Shown here: positions 29,505 to 29,544 of the stretch, one piece after another
How positions within the stretch are numbered: the stretch's first letter is position 1
Layout: every line of letters starts with the position of its first letter
NCBI GenBank assembly: GCA_900540205.1
Contig: UQER01000029.1
Span: 1 to 29,544, forward strand
Length of the DNA: 29,544 bases
Direction of reading: 5' to 3'
Origin: an uncultured Porphyromonadaceae bacterium
Lineage (GTDB): Bacteria; Bacteroidota; Bacteroidia; Bacteroidales; Muribaculaceae
Program-made: the position numbers and the translations under genes
Notes under the pieces: generated by a model
Databases searched by the model: none
What the model was told of the DNA's origin: nothing
Seen by the model: the letters and a program-made list of their open reading frames with translations, nothing else

Positions 29505-29544
29505 GCGCCATTTTAACGAATCAAAACGGCGGTGAACCGGATTT

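Overview
The window looks like a chromosomal segment of a gut Bacteroidales, most likely a Muribaculaceae (S24-7) relative. This rests on Bacteroidetes-type -7 elements (TAnnTTTG) before several genes, mostly absent Shine-Dalgarno sequences, Asp-rich surface lipoprotein signals, and typical families: Wzi-type capsule protein, GlsA/GlsB-like glycine-lipid acyltransferases, and a PurF paralogue starting MGGFFG. Family-level placement is an inference. I saw no tRNA, rRNA, CRISPR array, insertion sequence or phage gene.

Layout. (1) 1-1361, minus: a membrane protein resembling the DUF6249 family and a 90-aa ECF sigma factor that ends after region 2. (2) 1553-4387, plus: ispE, then grpE-dnaJ preceded by a good match to a sigma-54 (-24/-12) promoter. 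(3) 4588-5688, minus: a lipoprotein with two META (HslJ-like) domains. (4) 5863-15774, plus: a galactan/galactose module. It holds a secreted clan GH-A glycosidase (possibly GH147), a surface-lipoprotein GH53 endo-galactanase, a GH2 beta-galactosidase, galactokinase, a nucleotidyltransferase where galT would be expected, and UDP-glucose 4-epimerase. The likely logic is galactan cleavage at the surface, galactose release in the periplasm, then Gal-1-P to UDP-Gal to UDP-Glc in the cytosol. No SusC/SusD pair or regulator is present. (5) 15906-17318, minus: a PurF-like protein whose glutaminase domain has lost its catalytic cysteine and substrate-binding motifs but whose PRPP site is intact; its leader can fold. 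(6) 17511-20471, plus: murI-prmC-recX-comF, a housekeeping run. (7) 27741 down to 20700, minus: seven tightly packed genes in the order glsA-like, glsB-like, wzi, lipocalin-like lipoprotein, legB-like dehydratase, ATP-grasp ligase, neuB/legI-like synthase. They suggest one transcription unit joining aminolipid synthesis to capsule and nonulosonic-acid chemistry. (8) 27936-29378, plus: a divergent protein with a GNGPSL motif (DUF115/GT42-like fold suspected) and a YigZ/IMPACT protein. The window ends in a non-coding stretch with a 19-bp tandem duplication.

The most interesting items are the seven-gene envelope operon with its divergent neighbour, the galT-less galactose operon, the pseudo-glutaminase PurF paralogue, and the sigma-54-like promoter on the grpE-dnaJ chaperone operon. 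Divergent promoters recur: at 1479-1528, 17429-17478 and 27829-27865 two -7 boxes on opposite strands lie close together, and at the first two they form an inverted repeat.
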